Origin: Nannobrachium achirus | Lineage: Eukaryota > Chordata > Actinopteri > Myctophiformes > Myctophidae | Assembly (NCBI GenBank): GCA_963921795.1 | Contig: OY997650.1 | Location: forward strand, 16,258,435-16,322,434 | Direction of reading: 5' to 3' | DNA length: 64,000 nucleotides | Shown here: piece after piece, positions 20,893-33,093 of the stretch | Position numbering within the stretch: the stretch's first letter is position 1 | How the letters are laid out: each line of letters begins with the position of its first letter | Made by a program: the position numbers and the translations under genes | The notes under the pieces: model-generated | Seen by the model: only the letters and a program-made list of their open reading frames with translations | Told to the model about the DNA's origin: nothing | Database searches by the model: none

Positions 20893-21860
20893 TCCACCCA
20901 CATCCATCCATCCATCCACAACCATCCATCCATCCATCCATCCACATCCATCCACATCCATCCATCCATCCATCCACATCCATCCATCCATCCACATCCA
21001 TCCATCCATCCATCCATCCATCCACATCCATCCATCCATCCATCCATGCATCCATCCATCCACATACATGCATCCATCCACATCCATCTATCCATCCACA
21101 TCCATCTATCCATCCACATCCATCCATCCATCCATCCATCCATCCATCCATCCACATCCATCCATCCATCCGTCCGTCCGTCCGTCCGTCCGTCCGTCCG
21201 TCCGCCCGTCCGTCCATCCATCCATCCATCCACATCCATCCATCCATGCATCCATCCATCCATGCATCCATCCACATCCATCCATCCATCCACATCCATC
21301 CATCCATCCACATCCATCCATCCACATCCATCAATCCATCCACATCCATCCATCCATCCACATCCATCCATCCGTCCATCCACATCCATCCATCCACATC
21401 CATCCATCCATCCACATCCATCCATCCATCCGTCCATCCACATCCATCCATCCATCTCCATCCATCCGTCCATCCACATCCATCCATCCATCCATCCATC
21501 CACATCCATCCATCCACATTCATCCATCCATCCATCCATCCATCCACATCCATCCATCCATCCATCCATCCATCCATCCACATCCATCCATCCATCCATC
21601 CATCCATCCACATCCATCCATCCATCCATCCATCCATCCATGCATCCATCCATCCATCCATGCATCCATCCATCCATCCATCCATCCACATCCATGCATC
21701 CATCCATGCATCCATCCACATCCATGCATCCATCCATGCATCCATCCACATCCATCCATCATCCATCCATCCATCCATCCATCCACATCCATCCATCCAT
21801 CCATCCATCCACATATCCACATCCATCCATCCATCCATCCATCCACATCCATCCATCCAC
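20893..21860. repeat. (CCAT)n satellite with CACATCCATCC variant units
   Basis: Nearly 1 kb of CCAT tetramers broken by CACATCCATC, GTCC (about 21,171-21,210) and GCATCC variants. Frames stay open on both strands because stop codons are rare in this unit, giving low-complexity HPSIHPSIH or MDGWMDG peptides that are not genes. Confidence 0.95.
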
Positions 21861-22763
21861 TTACTGTACTGTACTGTACTTTACTGTACTCTACTGTACC
21901 CGACTGTACCGTATTGTACTGTACTTTACTGTACTCTACTTTACCCGACTGTACCGTACTGTACTGTACTTTGCTGTACTCTACTGTACCCGACTGTACC
22001 ATACTGTACTGTACTTTGCTGTACTCTACTGTACCCGACTGTACCGTATTGTACTGTACTTTGCTGTACTCTACTGTACCCGACTGTACCGTACTGTACT
22101 GTACTTTACTGTACTCTACTGTACCCGACTGTACCGTACTGTACTGTACTTTGCTGTACTCTACTGTACCCGACTGTACCGTACTGTACTGTACTTTGCT
22201 GTACTCTACTGTACCCGACTGTACCGTATTGTGCTGTACTTTGCTGTACTCTACTGTACCCGACTGTACCGTACTGTGCTGTACTTTGCTGTACTCTACT
22301 GTACCCGACTGTACCGTACTGTGCTGTACTTTACTGTACTCTACTGTACCCGACTGTACCGTATTGTACTGTACTTTGCTGTACTCTACTGTACCCGACT
22401 GTACCATATTGCACTGTACTTTGCTGTACTCTACTGTACCCGACTGTACCGTATTGTACTGTACTTTGCTGTACTCTACTGTACCCGACTGTACCGTACT
22501 GTGCTGTACTTTGCTGTACCGTACTGTGCTGTACTTTGCTGTACTCTACTGTACCCGACTGTACCCGACTGTACCGTACTGTGCTGTACTTTACTGTACT
22601 CTACTGTACCCGACTGTACCGTATTGTACTGTACTTTGCTGTACTCTACTGTACCCGACTGTACCGTATTGTACTGTACTTTGCTGTACTCTACTGTACC
22701 GTACTGTACTGTACCCGACTGTACCGTACTGTACCCGACTGTATCTTACCGTATTGTACCGTA
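21861..22763. repeat. 45-bp minisatellite made of GTACT-like pentamers
   Basis: A 45-bp unit (starting CGACTGTACCGTACTGTACT) repeats about 18 times. Each unit is nine diverged pentamers. Because 45 is divisible by 3 and stops are absent, all three plus-strand frames stay open, producing [22 protein letters not shown] peptides. Confidence 0.9.
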
Positions 22764-22775
22764 CCCCCCCCCCCC

Positions 22776-22816
<41 letters not shown>
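22764..22816. repeat. Poly-C then (CT)n tract
   Basis: About 23 C followed by roughly 15 TC dinucleotides. Likely variable in length and prone to assembly error. Confidence 0.9.
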
Positions 22817-22818
<2 letters not shown>

Positions 22819-23254
22819 CCTGTGCAGCTGACCCCCCCCTTCCCTCTTGTAACCTGAGAACTTGGTGATGATAATGACACATTGGTCTACAGAGGATTGC
22901 GCAATAGGTATTGCGAAATAACCATACAAACACAAACTGTACGGTAAATATGCATTTTGAAAACATGAAATGTTGACAGCGCAAAGCGTCCAGGTTAATC
23001 TGTCCTGGTGTGTGTGTTTATGAGAGGTGTTGTCAGATATTGTAAATGTAGATACAGTTTGAAGTGTGTCAAGTGTGTCTCACCATTGGAATGTTGGTTG
23101 CTCGAATGTAGGGATTTGATGAGGAACAATTATATTTAAACAAAAGAAAATAAAATTTTGCAGAAATGCTTGGGCTCACTGAAAACTACACCTATACAAA
23201 GAATGATGCTCAATAGAAATAGCATTTGAGAGGAATGTCCAAACTTTGTTTTGT
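22817..23254. other. No gene seen
   Basis: Non-coding sequence between the satellite block and the 3' end of the Rex1-like LINE. Nothing recognised. Confidence 0.5.
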
Positions 23255-26200
23255 TAGTTAGAAAGTTTTATTTCGGTCCCATTTGGCAGCCAGTATAGTA
23301 CAATACATTCAATATCAGTATACACTGTATGGTCCGAAAAGGTATAGGCAGAAGCTTACGCTTATAATGCCTACCCCATATAAATAAAATACAATCAAAT
23401 ATACATTTGATTTGACAAGACTGAAAAACAAAACAGTCAATAGACTTGCTAATCCAAAAATAAGAGAAAAACAAAAAACAAAAACAGAATACAATTGAGT
23501 GTCGGTCTGGTTTAGGGCTTTGTCAAGTGACAATATGGAAGTATTGCCACAAGGCTACACCAAACCAAACCACTTGGTAGATATTTCTAGATAAGGATCT
23601 TAATGGTATATAATAAACACATATACATACACATGTAATATAAACAGTAAGACTCACACCCACTATAGTACCGATGTTATATTTTATACATTTATTACTT
23701 ATTTATAATAAATGCATTAATATATTTATAAATGTGTGTATATTTATTTATAATGCTAATATAATTTTAATATATTATAATGTTCTATATTTATTTATTA
23801 TCTTTGTTTTGAACATTTTTTTGAATTTAGTGATTGATGTGCACATTTTCAGTTCTTTATCCAAGCTATTCCATATGCTTACCCCTCTTACAGATAGACA
23901 CCTGTCTTTTATGTTGGTTCTTGGGGTTGATCCCTCAAATACATGTGTCCCCCTGAGTTGGTACTGGGTCTCACGAGCCTTGAACAGCCTCTGCATGCTG
24001 GGTGGAAGTTTCTTGTGGTGGGCTTTGTACATTATTATGGCAATGTTTAGATCAACTAAGTCTTCGAATTTTAGAATTTGTTTATTTATAAATAGTGGAT
24101 TGGTTGGCGCCAAGTAGTCAGATTTGTTTACAATTCTTATGGCTTTTTTTTGCAACATGATGATAGGATTGGTGATGGTTTTATAAGTGTTCCCCCATAC
24201 TTCCACACAGTAAGTTAAGTATGGAAGCATGAGGGAACAGTAAAGTAAGTATAGTGAGATATTATTTACAATGGGTTTTAATTTATATAATATCGCTATT
24301 GTTTTAGATAATTTTGACTTTATATTAGCTATATGCGGTTTCCAACAGAGTTTATTGTCTATGGTGATACCTAAAAATTTATGTTCACTTACTTGTTCTA
24401 TTTCCACATTTTGTATTGTTAGTTTCACAGGTATATCTATTTTTCTATTACAAAAGAGCATGTATTTTGTTTTACTGAGATTTAATGATAATTTATTGAC
24501 ATCAAACCACTTTTTAAGTAATTGAAGTTCATTTTCCACCTCATACAGAAGCTGCTCAAGATCTCCTCCCGATCTATACAAGCTAGTATCGTCTGCAAAT
24601 AATACATATTTCAGTTTAGTCAGTATATTACCTATATCATTTATATACATAATAAACAACTTTGGACCCAGCACGGAACCCTGAGGGACCCCATGCGTGA
24701 TATATAGTGGGTCTGAGTCAACACCATTCATATGCACATACTGCCTTCTGTCTTGCAAGTAACTTTCTAGCCACTTGTTGGCAACTCCTCTAATGCCGTA
24801 TCTCTCCATCTTTTTAATAAGTATTTTATGATCAATAGTATCAAATGCTTTTTTAAGATCAATAAAGACCCCCACAGTATACTCCTTGTCATCAATACCA
24901 GTTGAGATTGCCTCTACCAGTTCTGTCACTGCCATCAAGGTGGACCTGTTTGACCTAAAGCCATACTGATGATCACTTATTAGTTGGTGCTTATCAATGA
25001 AATTATCAAGCCTTGCAACAAAAAGTTTTTCTAATATTTTTGAGAATTGAGAGAGCAGGGAGATGGGTCTATAATTTGTAAATTGATGCTTGTCTCCAGT
25101 TTTATAGATGGGTATAACTTAAGCGGTCTTCATTTTATTGGGAAATGTGCCAGTACTAAATGATTGATTACAAATATGTGTGAAAGGTACAACTATGGTT
25201 TGTATTATATTCTTAATTAGTATCATATCAATATTTGTACTATCAGTAGATTTTTTGCTGTTTAGATTCTTGACTATATTTATAATTTCATTTTCATCTA
25301 CACTTCTAATAAAAATTGAATATGGATTTTGTTTTGGTGTTTTTTCCTTCAAACCATTCATATCTCCCGGCTCTTCAATATCGTGTGCAAGGCTTGGTCC
25401 TACATTGACAAAGAAATTGTTAAATTCATCTGCAATGTCTTTAGTTTTATTTATATTTATAGTATTTTTAATAAAATAGCTTGGATACTCACCTTTTCCC
25501 TTACCTTTTTTAATTATGTTATTTAAAGTTTTCCATGTAGCTTGGATGTTACCTCTATGCTGCTCTAGTAATTTTTGGTAATAGTTCTTTTTATTTACTC
25601 TTATTATATTAACTAATTTATTTTTATATGTCTTGTATCTATTCTCAGCTTCCTTTGTTCTGTGTTTTATGAATAATTTATACAGCATATTTTTCTTTTT
25701 ACAGGCATTTTCTATTCCTTTGGTTATCCAAGGTTTCTCATTTGTGTGGATATTCGTACTTTGGGTTTGTTTTAATGGACAATGTTTATTATAGAGTTCC
25801 GTTATTGTTGACAAAAAAGAGTCATATGACCTATTTGGGTCATCTGTATTGTAGACCTCATTCCAGGTCTGTCTATCTAGGTCCTCCTTGAGAGCAGCGA
25901 CAGCTTCTGGTGTTCTGTGTCGAGTTATGATGTATGTGTTGTTTTTAGTTTTAGCTTCTAGTTTAAATAAATTGTGAAAAATGGCAAATACTGGAAGGTG
26001 GTCACTGGTGTCATTTATTAATAGTCCCGCTATTATTTGGTTGTCAAAAGTGTTTGTAAAGATATTATCGATCAATGTAGCTGTATTTATAGTTAATCTA
26101 GTTGGTTTATTTATAACAGGGAATAGACCGTTTTCATACATGGTATCAATAAAAGCTGTTATTTTACTGTTTCCATGGGGGTTGAGGAGATCGGCATTAT

Positions 26201-26888
26201 AGTCACCGCACACACAGTGCATCTTGTTATTATTTATTTTACTAAAAATATTGTCTAGGTTATAATTAAATGTGTCTAGGCAGGATCCAGGTGTTCTATA
26301 AATACAACTTACAAACATATTTTTAGATTTTTCAAGGACTATTTCTACTGTGACACATTCAAAGATACCATCTAGATTAGTTGTCATGCTCTGCACCATG
26401 CTGCATCTAATACCAGTGTCCACATAAAGGGCAACTCCTCCCCGCGTTGTGCTGGTCCTGTGTGATGTGAACAATTCATACCCCACTAACTCCACATTTT
26501 GATCATTTCCCTCATTTAGCCAAGTTTCTGAGACTGCGATGACGCTGAATTTCTTGTACTTAGCGAGTACTTTCTTTATTTTACCAATATTTTTGTTTAG
26601 ACTCCTACTATTGAAATGTATAATTGAGAATGTACCTTCCATTTTAACATGCTTGTATTGTTCCTCTGTATAATACTCACAAGTGTTGTTTAGGTTATTG
26701 TAAAAATTGTTTTCCGGGTCAATATTATGGCCAATTTCATAGAATTTATGTTCAGGAATTTCAAAATTTTTAAATTTGTATTTTTCATATTGTCCATTAT
26801 TTACTGTATCGTCTCTGCCATCATCAAAAAATTCTACGTCATCAGTATCTCTGAATGGGAATGTGAGATTATCCTCAAGATCTGTCAT
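23255..26888 (-). mobile_element. Rex1/Babar-like LINE (CR1 group), antisense
   Basis: One ORF (see next entry) plus a 3'UTR toward 23,255 containing GGTATAGGCAGAAGCTTACG and TAATGCCTACCCC, which I associate with Rex1-like elements. The 5' limit is not clear and could extend beyond 26,888. Confidence 0.7.
23775..26888 (-). pseudogene. LINE endonuclease-reverse transcriptase with one premature stop
   Basis: Reading from the ATG at 26,888 the frame runs 589 codons, meets TAA at 25,119-25,121, and continues in the same frame to 23,775; without that stop it would be 1,037 codons. The N-terminal part is an AP-like endonuclease (HFNSRSL, SETWLNEG, CGDYNADL, DTSDHLPV). The reverse transcriptase spans the stop (KMKTA, stop, VIPIYKTGDKHQFTNYRPIS) and carries FIDLKKAFDTIDHK, HGVPQGSVLGPKLF and the catalytic FADDTSLY. 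The C-terminus has HNTRG-like RGTHVFE and WNSLDKELK motifs. A single stop and no indel indicate a recently inactivated copy. Confidence 0.85.
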
Positions 26889-27440
26889 GAGTTCATGAAA
26901 AAGTCTTTACACTCCATAAGGGTCACTTTACATAAATAGCCCAGATATATCTGCACATAAACAGATGAGCGGTCCATAATACTGCCTAATATTACTTTGA
27001 AGATGTAGGTACACTTGTTTACATGCACACTCTCACAGCAACACACAATCCAATGCCAACATGCACACCTTCCGGTCATACATATATGCTCTAGCCCAAG
27101 CACACATGCATACACCTCAGGCATACTAACGCACTCACACACACATACACACGCATACACACACACGCACCAAAGAAGCATCATGTCCACTAGAATGGAA
27201 TGGATGTGATTTGTGTGAACATAATATATAGTAGTGTAAGCATTCTGGGTGTTGAGACTTTACAAATACTGCATGCACTATAATCATTTTGATGATTTCA
27301 TCTGGCTTAACTCTAGCTAAATCACATTTTCTTATTAAAAGTAATGTGTAATTGGTGGATGTTTTAGAGTTTTTATCTAAAAGTATAAAAAAACAAAGAC
27401 CAAAAGACCTCCCATTCTTCCGACTGACCACCTAAACCTA
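26889..27440. other. Possible LINE 5' region; CA microsatellite
   Basis: No clear ORF. CA-rich sequence at about 27,130-27,172. A minus-strand 98-residue frame (27,135-27,431) has no recognisable motif and may be part of the LINE leader. Confidence 0.35.
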
Positions 27441-28384
27441 ATAGTCAGGTTTGCTATGTTAAGAAATGTTTATTCGTTGGATTTTTTTTGGAGATTAGTA
27501 AAACTATACATTTTTGAAATCTTCAGAGCATGGGGAATCCAAAAATCTTTGTTGGCATTTGCACAGACACCTGTAAAGCCGCCATTTTGGACGTTGAAAA
27601 TGGCCAACATAAAATACATAATTTGTGCTATCTTGGCTTCTAGACAACATAGAAACTTAATTAAACATGCCAATCCTATGTTTTCTGGGTCAAGGAATCA
27701 AGTGAGTAAATGATGGGTGTAAAATATTTCGGACCCCCACCCCCTTTCTGGGGGTTATCTGTTTTGGGACCTCCCAGAACAGTACGCCAGCCTGTTAATG
27801 TCAGATTTTCATAATATTAGAGTTATTTTGTAGGTTTTAAAACGTCCTGAGTTCATTTACTACACTTTTAAAGCAGCCAGAATAACCTTTCTGACGTTTG
27901 GTTGGGGTCTTTCCTCACCTGGGACACCCAGATGGACCCCTGAGCCTATGTCAGTAATCGCTCTGCTCCTGCTCCAGAACATAACTCATAACTGAAACAT
28001 AAAAGTTGTTGTAGCTGGGCTCTGAAAACAAAAATGAGTAGTAGCAAATACCAGGGGTCTTCCACGGGGGTCCGGGACCCCTGGGGGGTCCTCAGAGTTA
28101 CTACAGGGGGCCCTGTAGTAACATGGATGCTGGGGTTCAAGAGGGACTTTTCACATAAATTACATCAAATGTATTTTGCTGATGTTTCTGGGATCTAAAT
28201 GGGATCACATCTCAACAGTTCCTGGTATTCCTACCTGCCCATGAACTTAATGTTTACACATGCCAAGAATTACTTGTAAAACACTTCTCCAGTTCTCATC
28301 CTTGCTTGATTCATTGAATTTTCTGAATTGCACATTTCTGGGTTTATATGCAAAATGTCATATAATAATATCAACTAGAAAATA
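27441..28384. other. Foldback and hAT relics; no gene
   Basis: 27,580-27,640 (GCCGCCATTTTGGACGTTG) resembles the arms of the TA-flanked element at 40,328. 28,052-28,130 opens CAGGGGTCTTCCACGGGGG, a hAT-type end. 28,180-28,375 matches 2,020-2,200 upstream of EGF copy A. Confidence 0.4.
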
Positions 28385-29212
28385 TTGTTCCTTCGAAACA
28401 ATTGTGGGCTCGCTTCAAGCCAAAAAACAATGGCTATAATAGTACAAAAGCGGAGCTTACTTAACAAAGACACAGATGGATTCAAGGCACGCGTGTAAGC
28501 AACTTGCATGTCTTCAAACAAAACGAGGCATGTCTTATGCCCGTTTAAAGTTTGAATTTTCAAACGCTTCGTATAGCGCCCCCCTTTGGCCAATTGGAAT
28601 AAGATTGGTTTCACTGATATTTGGACTAACCCTCTACGAGTTACTTTGCATGTATGATTTAGAGGCAGAATAATAATTTGCATAAAACCGTAATATTCAT
28701 TGAATTATTAAAAAAATCATTATTTAACGTACAAACTTCTCACCCCATAGCCTGTGTAGATATAGATTCAAATTTCATGTGAAAAAGTTTTGTGCGCGTA
28801 ACGCAAAAATCCCAGGAGGAGATAGATTTTTACTGTTTTTCATATTATTCAAAATGGTGGGAGATCTAAAGTTCAAAGGTCAAAAGTCAGAGCGTAAAAG
28901 TTGTTCGGCATGAGGATACGCATATGTGTATACAGGTTTCATGTACCTCAAACAGAGCATGAGCTATACCTGTTCAAAGTTTGCACTTTCGAAGGCTTCC
29001 TACAGCACCACCATTTGGCCGATTGCTGTAAAAAGTAATAGCACACATCGCCACAGTAAGCTGAACACATTGATGTTTTTATTTTCATTTTCTGTCTAAG
29101 TATGTAGGAGTAAAAGGTGCCAAAGTTTTTGAGGAGAACTGTTGACTGATAGATAAATAATGACAATATCTAAAGTGTGCTCGCTTTTCAGGCGAGCCCA
29201 CAATAATAACAC
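28385..29212. mobile_element. Insertion with GTGGGCTCGC termini
   Basis: The left side has TTGTGGGCTCGC (about 28,404) and the right side GCGAGCCCACAATAA (about 29,191), an inverted pair. The sequence interrupts a block matching 2,020-2,300, with the paralogous sequence resuming at AACACATTTGAACTG. Inside are two diverged units of the family seen at 599-1,330. No protein-coding signal. Confidence 0.5.
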
Positions 29213-29724
29213 ATTTGAACTGTTTTGGTACCTGATTGTGCTGTAATACTTAATATAGAACTACTTAAATGTCTGCTGTCAGCCCCGAAATTGTAATAGT
29301 ATCATGTGGTCTCTCTCCTGGATCTCTCTTAGGGTGACCATTTGTACCGTTTTGCGCGGGACAGTTTTTTTTTGATTGATTGAAGAATTTATTAGAAGTT
29401 TGCAATAGAAAAAAGTACAGTTTCATGACAGTACAAATCACTGGTACAAGGTCAACTAAAAGGAGATCCTAGAAAGCCGAGGCTTATTTCCACTGGAACC
29501 ACACTTTAAGTATCTCATATAACATTGAAAGACAGACGGATAGAACATACTTTATCTAGGATAATATCAGTTTCAAAAGCATAACATCAAATACAAAGGC
29601 AGAAAAAAAAAGAAAAAAAGGGGGGGGGGGGGGCTTAGTCTATTTACAAGTCACGGGTAGTAGCTGCCTGAAGGTGACTTTTCATACCAATTTTGAAGGA
29701 GGCTAGGGATTAGCTCTCCTTTAA

Positions 29725-30151
29725 ACTCATTCAGTGCCAATGACGTCTCTTGACGTCTTTTTTTCAAAGGTCCTGGGTGCCAGGACCTTTGACGTCTTTT
29801 GTGTTTTTTGTATAGAATTTTTTTTTTTTTTTTTAAAGATGTCAAAATGACCTGAGATCAGAGAGATGGTTTTCTCTGTTTGTGTGTTGGCTCCCTCGTT
29901 TACCTGATTGAGAAAATGTGTGTCCATTCTAGTGGATGGACACTTTTTTTCATTCAAACAGCTCTATCTCTGGAACCATTTGTCTGATTGACAAAATTCT
30001 TTTTGCCACTGAATCACAACAACTGTGTATGTTTCTGTGGGGAAAAAAATTATAAAAAAAAAACATTTTTTTTCATTGCATAGTAAAGAAAAACATACAA
30101 AATCGTGGCACAGCTACCTTGGAGCCATTTTGGCATTTGGCACAGAATGAG
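29725..30151. mobile_element. TTAA-flanked MITE inside the LINE (427 bp)
   Basis: Starts ACTCATTCAGTGCCAA and ends GGCACAGAATGAG, with TTAA at 29,721-29,724 and 30,152-30,155. Removing it with one TTAA restores the LINE reading frame through LPQAL-KES, as in the uninterrupted relative (LPKVLKEC at about 50,040). The fit is direct evidence for TTAA-specific insertion. An extra hairpin, CAAAGGTCCTGG and CCAGGACCTTTG, lies near 29,765-29,792. Confidence 0.8.
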
Positions 30152-30852
30152 TTAAGGCTTGTGGAAGGGCGTTCCACATGTTGATGGTATAGCAGGAGAA
30201 CGAGTTAGCACCTTGTTTAGTGTTAAATCTACGTTGATGATGATTAGTGGAGCTGCCTCTGGTGTTGTGATCGTGAACATCCTTGACCTTTAAGAAGTAG
30301 TTTGCCAGGTACATGGGTATCTTGGAGGTGTAGTGAATATTGTACACCAGGCCCATTGCAAGATGCTGTACTCTGTCAACTACTTTGAGCCACCCCACGC
30401 TTTCGTGGTGATGATCGGTAAGGTGGGTCTAAGATGGAAGACCAAGCACAACCCTAATTAGTTTGTTCTGGGCTGTTTGGAGCTTTAACTTTAAGGCAGC
30501 TGGGGCGTCGCGATACCAGACAAGGACTCCGTAATCAATGAGGGGCCCAATAAGAGCACCTCCTAGTGTCTTTCGAGATTTAAAATTGATCAGCGGGGCA
30601 ACCCTTTGCAAGAAACGAATTCGTTGGTTGACTTTTTTGATTACCTTGGTAGTCATTTTTTCACTGGATAGGTTAGCCTCCAGGATGCAACCCAGGTAGC
30701 AGATGTGTTTTTTTCTTTCAATCACAGTGTCACCTTCTTTAATTGTGAAGTTCTCAACTAGGCTAAGTTTCTGACTAGATCCAAACAGGATACATTCAGT
30801 TTTACCTAGGTGATTTGAGAGTCTGTTGTCATTGAGCCAGGTGCAGATCATG

Positions 30853-30905
<53 letters not shown>

Positions 30906-30960
30906 TGTGTGTGTGTGCGCGTGAGTGACTGTGCATGTGTGTGGGTGTGTGTGTGCGCAC
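30853..30960. repeat. (TG)n/(CG)n microsatellite
   Basis: TG dinucleotides with TGCG variants, lying inside the LINE fragment. Confidence 0.9.
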
Positions 30961-31021
30961 ACAGCCCGGCCGCTGTTCTCAATCAAACAGGCACGTGCGG
31001 GGATGTCAATGAAGTTTAATA

Positions 31022-31700
31022 GGCTAGTCAATCTGAGGTTTGACCCAAAAGAAATTGCAATAGTAATGGTTCAAGGTTTTTTATGATCCTTAGGGTCATC
31101 CAAAAAACATGTTAAAAATGTTCCATTTTATTCTTAGTGGATCAAGGTGAATTCATGGGGTTCAAGTTTGGGTCCCTTCACTTACTATACAGGAAAAAAA
31201 GACCCCCAAAAAATCTTCTTTAAGTAGCATGTGAGGGGTCTAACTAGGGTTTTTTCATGATTCTGAATCCATTCCAAGCATTTGTTTTGCACGAAAAACA
31301 TTCCTCGGGCTAAAAAGGGACGCAACAAAACTGAGCTGACCCCAGAAATGTGATGACTCATTACTAAACCATAGTTTCGGGGGTCAGGTTTTAGCCCGCT
31401 GCCCGAGGAATGTTTTTCGTGCAAAACAAATGCTTGGAATGGATTCAGAATCATGAAAACCCCCTAGTTAGACCCCTCACATGCTACTTAAAGAAGATAT
31501 TTTTTGGGGGTCTTTTTTCCTGTATAGTAAGTGAAGGGACCCAAACTTGAACCCCATGAATTCACCTTGATCCTCTAAGAATAAAATGGATTTTTTTAAC
31601 ATGTTTTTTGGATGACTCTAAGGATCATAAAAAAACCTTGAACCATTACTATTGCAATTTCTTTTGTGTCAGGCCCTTTGTTTGCTTAGATTGACTGGCC
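31022..31700. mobile_element. TA-flanked foldback element (679 bp)
   Basis: Two arms of about 320 bp meet near 31,370. Outer ends GGCTAGTCAATCT and AGATTGACTGGCC, with TA on each side. Landmarks mirrored in both arms: ATTGCAATAGTAATGG, GGGTCCCTTCACTTACTATA and CATTCCTCGGGC. Partial relatives occur at 10,560-10,720, 12,400-12,660 and 42,880-43,000. A TA duplication suggests a Tc1/mariner-like mobiliser, but no transposase is visible. Confidence 0.75.
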
Positions 31701-31854
31701 TATAACGGCACGCTCACCAAAACATCGAACCGCGAAACACAACACAGAGAGCCCATGGGCAAATATCATTTTTCAGTTTTATATCATTTTTCAGTTTTAG
31801 GTGAATACAGGTGAATACAATACAACAGGTGAATACAATACAACAATGTGAAAC

Positions 31855-31995
31855 GAGACAATATATGGACAATATATGGGGTTAGAACAGTCCCAAATAA
31901 ACAAACTCACGTGCCCAGATTTGTAACTCACGTGCCCAGATTTGCTACTCACTAAGTTCAGATTCACATCGGTGTTTCACATTTGTGTTTTAGTA
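31855..31995. repeat. ACTCACGTGCCCAGATTTG repeat, left member of an inverted pair
   Basis: Two tandem copies of ACTCACGTGCCCAGATTTG, then TTCAGATTCACAT and GTGTTTCACATTTGTGTTTT. The complementary block is at 36,340-36,500. Each copy contains the palindrome CACGTG. Just before it (31,770-31,850) lie short tandem repeats (ATCATTTTTCAGTTTTA; GGTGAATACAATACAACA). Confidence 0.6.
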
Positions 31996-31999
31996 GAGA

Positions 32000-32739
32000 A
32001 AGGTGCCTGCAATAAAGCAGAAAGCCCGCAACACTCCAATTTAGTTGAAATCTTTTCGGTGCACGGCTCAAAATAACATGAGACAAGGAAGAAGTTGCCA
32101 GCACTCAAGGAATCTCCTTTTTACATTCATTTTATTTACCTCACTGGGCAAGAATGAACGGACGCGTTTCGACCGTGTAGGTGTTCTTCAGCGTTATGAC
32201 AAGACAACTAGTAAGAGAAAGTTAGCCTATTGCTACATCAATCTGGGAACTAAATCTAAATCACTAGCTTTCTTCACAAATGTGTTCATAAAGGTGTCTA
32301 CTATCACCTCTGAACTTTGTCAAACCCAACTCCCTTGACATACTTTGTGGGAGCCAATCAAAGTTATTGGGTATCCCGAGGGCCTGGGATTAAAGGGGGA
32401 AAAATAAAAAATGGCCAATATGAGCGTATGAGGTGTGTAATTTGGGTATTTTTGAAATTTTGGGGTCTGTGAACAATGCAGAAACCTGTCTACCATTGAC
32501 ATCATCAATGGGGAATCCAAACTAATAGAAACTGCAGGCTCTTTTCATGGAAAATGTGCATTGTTCTCGCATTAATACAAGTTTGGCCTAACTTGCTAAA
32601 TAATTATGTCACTGGTAAGCAGGTTTCTGAACTGCTACAGTACTCCTGAGACAGTGAGTGGACAAAAATGCTGCCATCTTATAATGAGCATTAGTGAGGG
32701 AAAAAAAATAAGGTTAAAAATGGGTGAAGTGGCCCCCAA
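32000..32739. other. No gene; one retroelement-like end
   Basis: GGACGCGTTTCGACC and GTGTTCTTCAGCG near 32,160-32,195 resemble a vertebrate retroelement 3' end, as near 10,263 but inverted. Nothing else recognised. Confidence 0.4.
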
Positions 32740-33042
32740 AATAACCATTTTAACTGGGGACCCCCCCACCCTGACGATCACTAACTAGAGTTGAGGCACT
32801 TTATAAATGTGCACATACCCTCTATACACTTCAAATGTATGTGGTTAGGTTTACAGTTGAGCAATCTGGGAACCCATCATCAAAGAAAGGGCGACGCCCA
32901 CTCGGTCTGTCTCTCTTTCATCATTGACTCTGTCTCGAGAGATTGACAGTTGAGTCAGAAAACAATGTTGCACATTAAGCCGATCCCCCAAAATAATTTG
33001 GGGACCCCCTGGGGGTCTCAACCCAGAGGTCGAGAACCACTG
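32740..33042. mobile_element. hAT MITE, left end lost
   Basis: The right end reads GGGGGTCTCAACCCAG and GAGAACCACTG, and the left part has GGGGACCCCCCCACCCTGAC. This is the same family as the complete copy at 48,238-48,624. The left terminal repeat is missing or too diverged. Confidence 0.55.
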
Positions 33043-33093
33043 CTTTAAGGGGACAAGAGTTGTGCTGAGTCATTCAAAAATGTATACATTTAC

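Larger units (their letters stand above)
29374..31021 (-). mobile_element. LINE 3' half, interrupted by a TTAA element and a TG tract
   Basis: On the minus strand the frames read NMICTWLNDNRLSNHLGKTE and ECILFGSSQK, then YLGCILEANLS and GPLIDYGVLVWYRDAPAALK (30,429 to about 30,850), then GWLKVVDRVQHLAMGLVYN and HNTRGSS, ending MWNALPQAL (30,156-30,398). This is the C-terminal reverse transcriptase region of a CR1/L2-type LINE. The 3' end shows a TTGATTGATTGAAG tail at 29,374. The same family, uninterrupted, lies at 49,608-50,480. Stops and frameshifts make it inactive. Confidence 0.7.

Noticed and set aside
20799..22868. Very long plus-strand frames (up to 689 codons) and matching minus-strand frames
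   Set aside because: They consist only of CCAT and 45-bp satellite translations, with several frames open at once. No start context, no domain.
30429..31031. 200-codon frame as a host gene
   Set aside because: It is LINE reverse transcriptase sequence with a TG tract in the middle.
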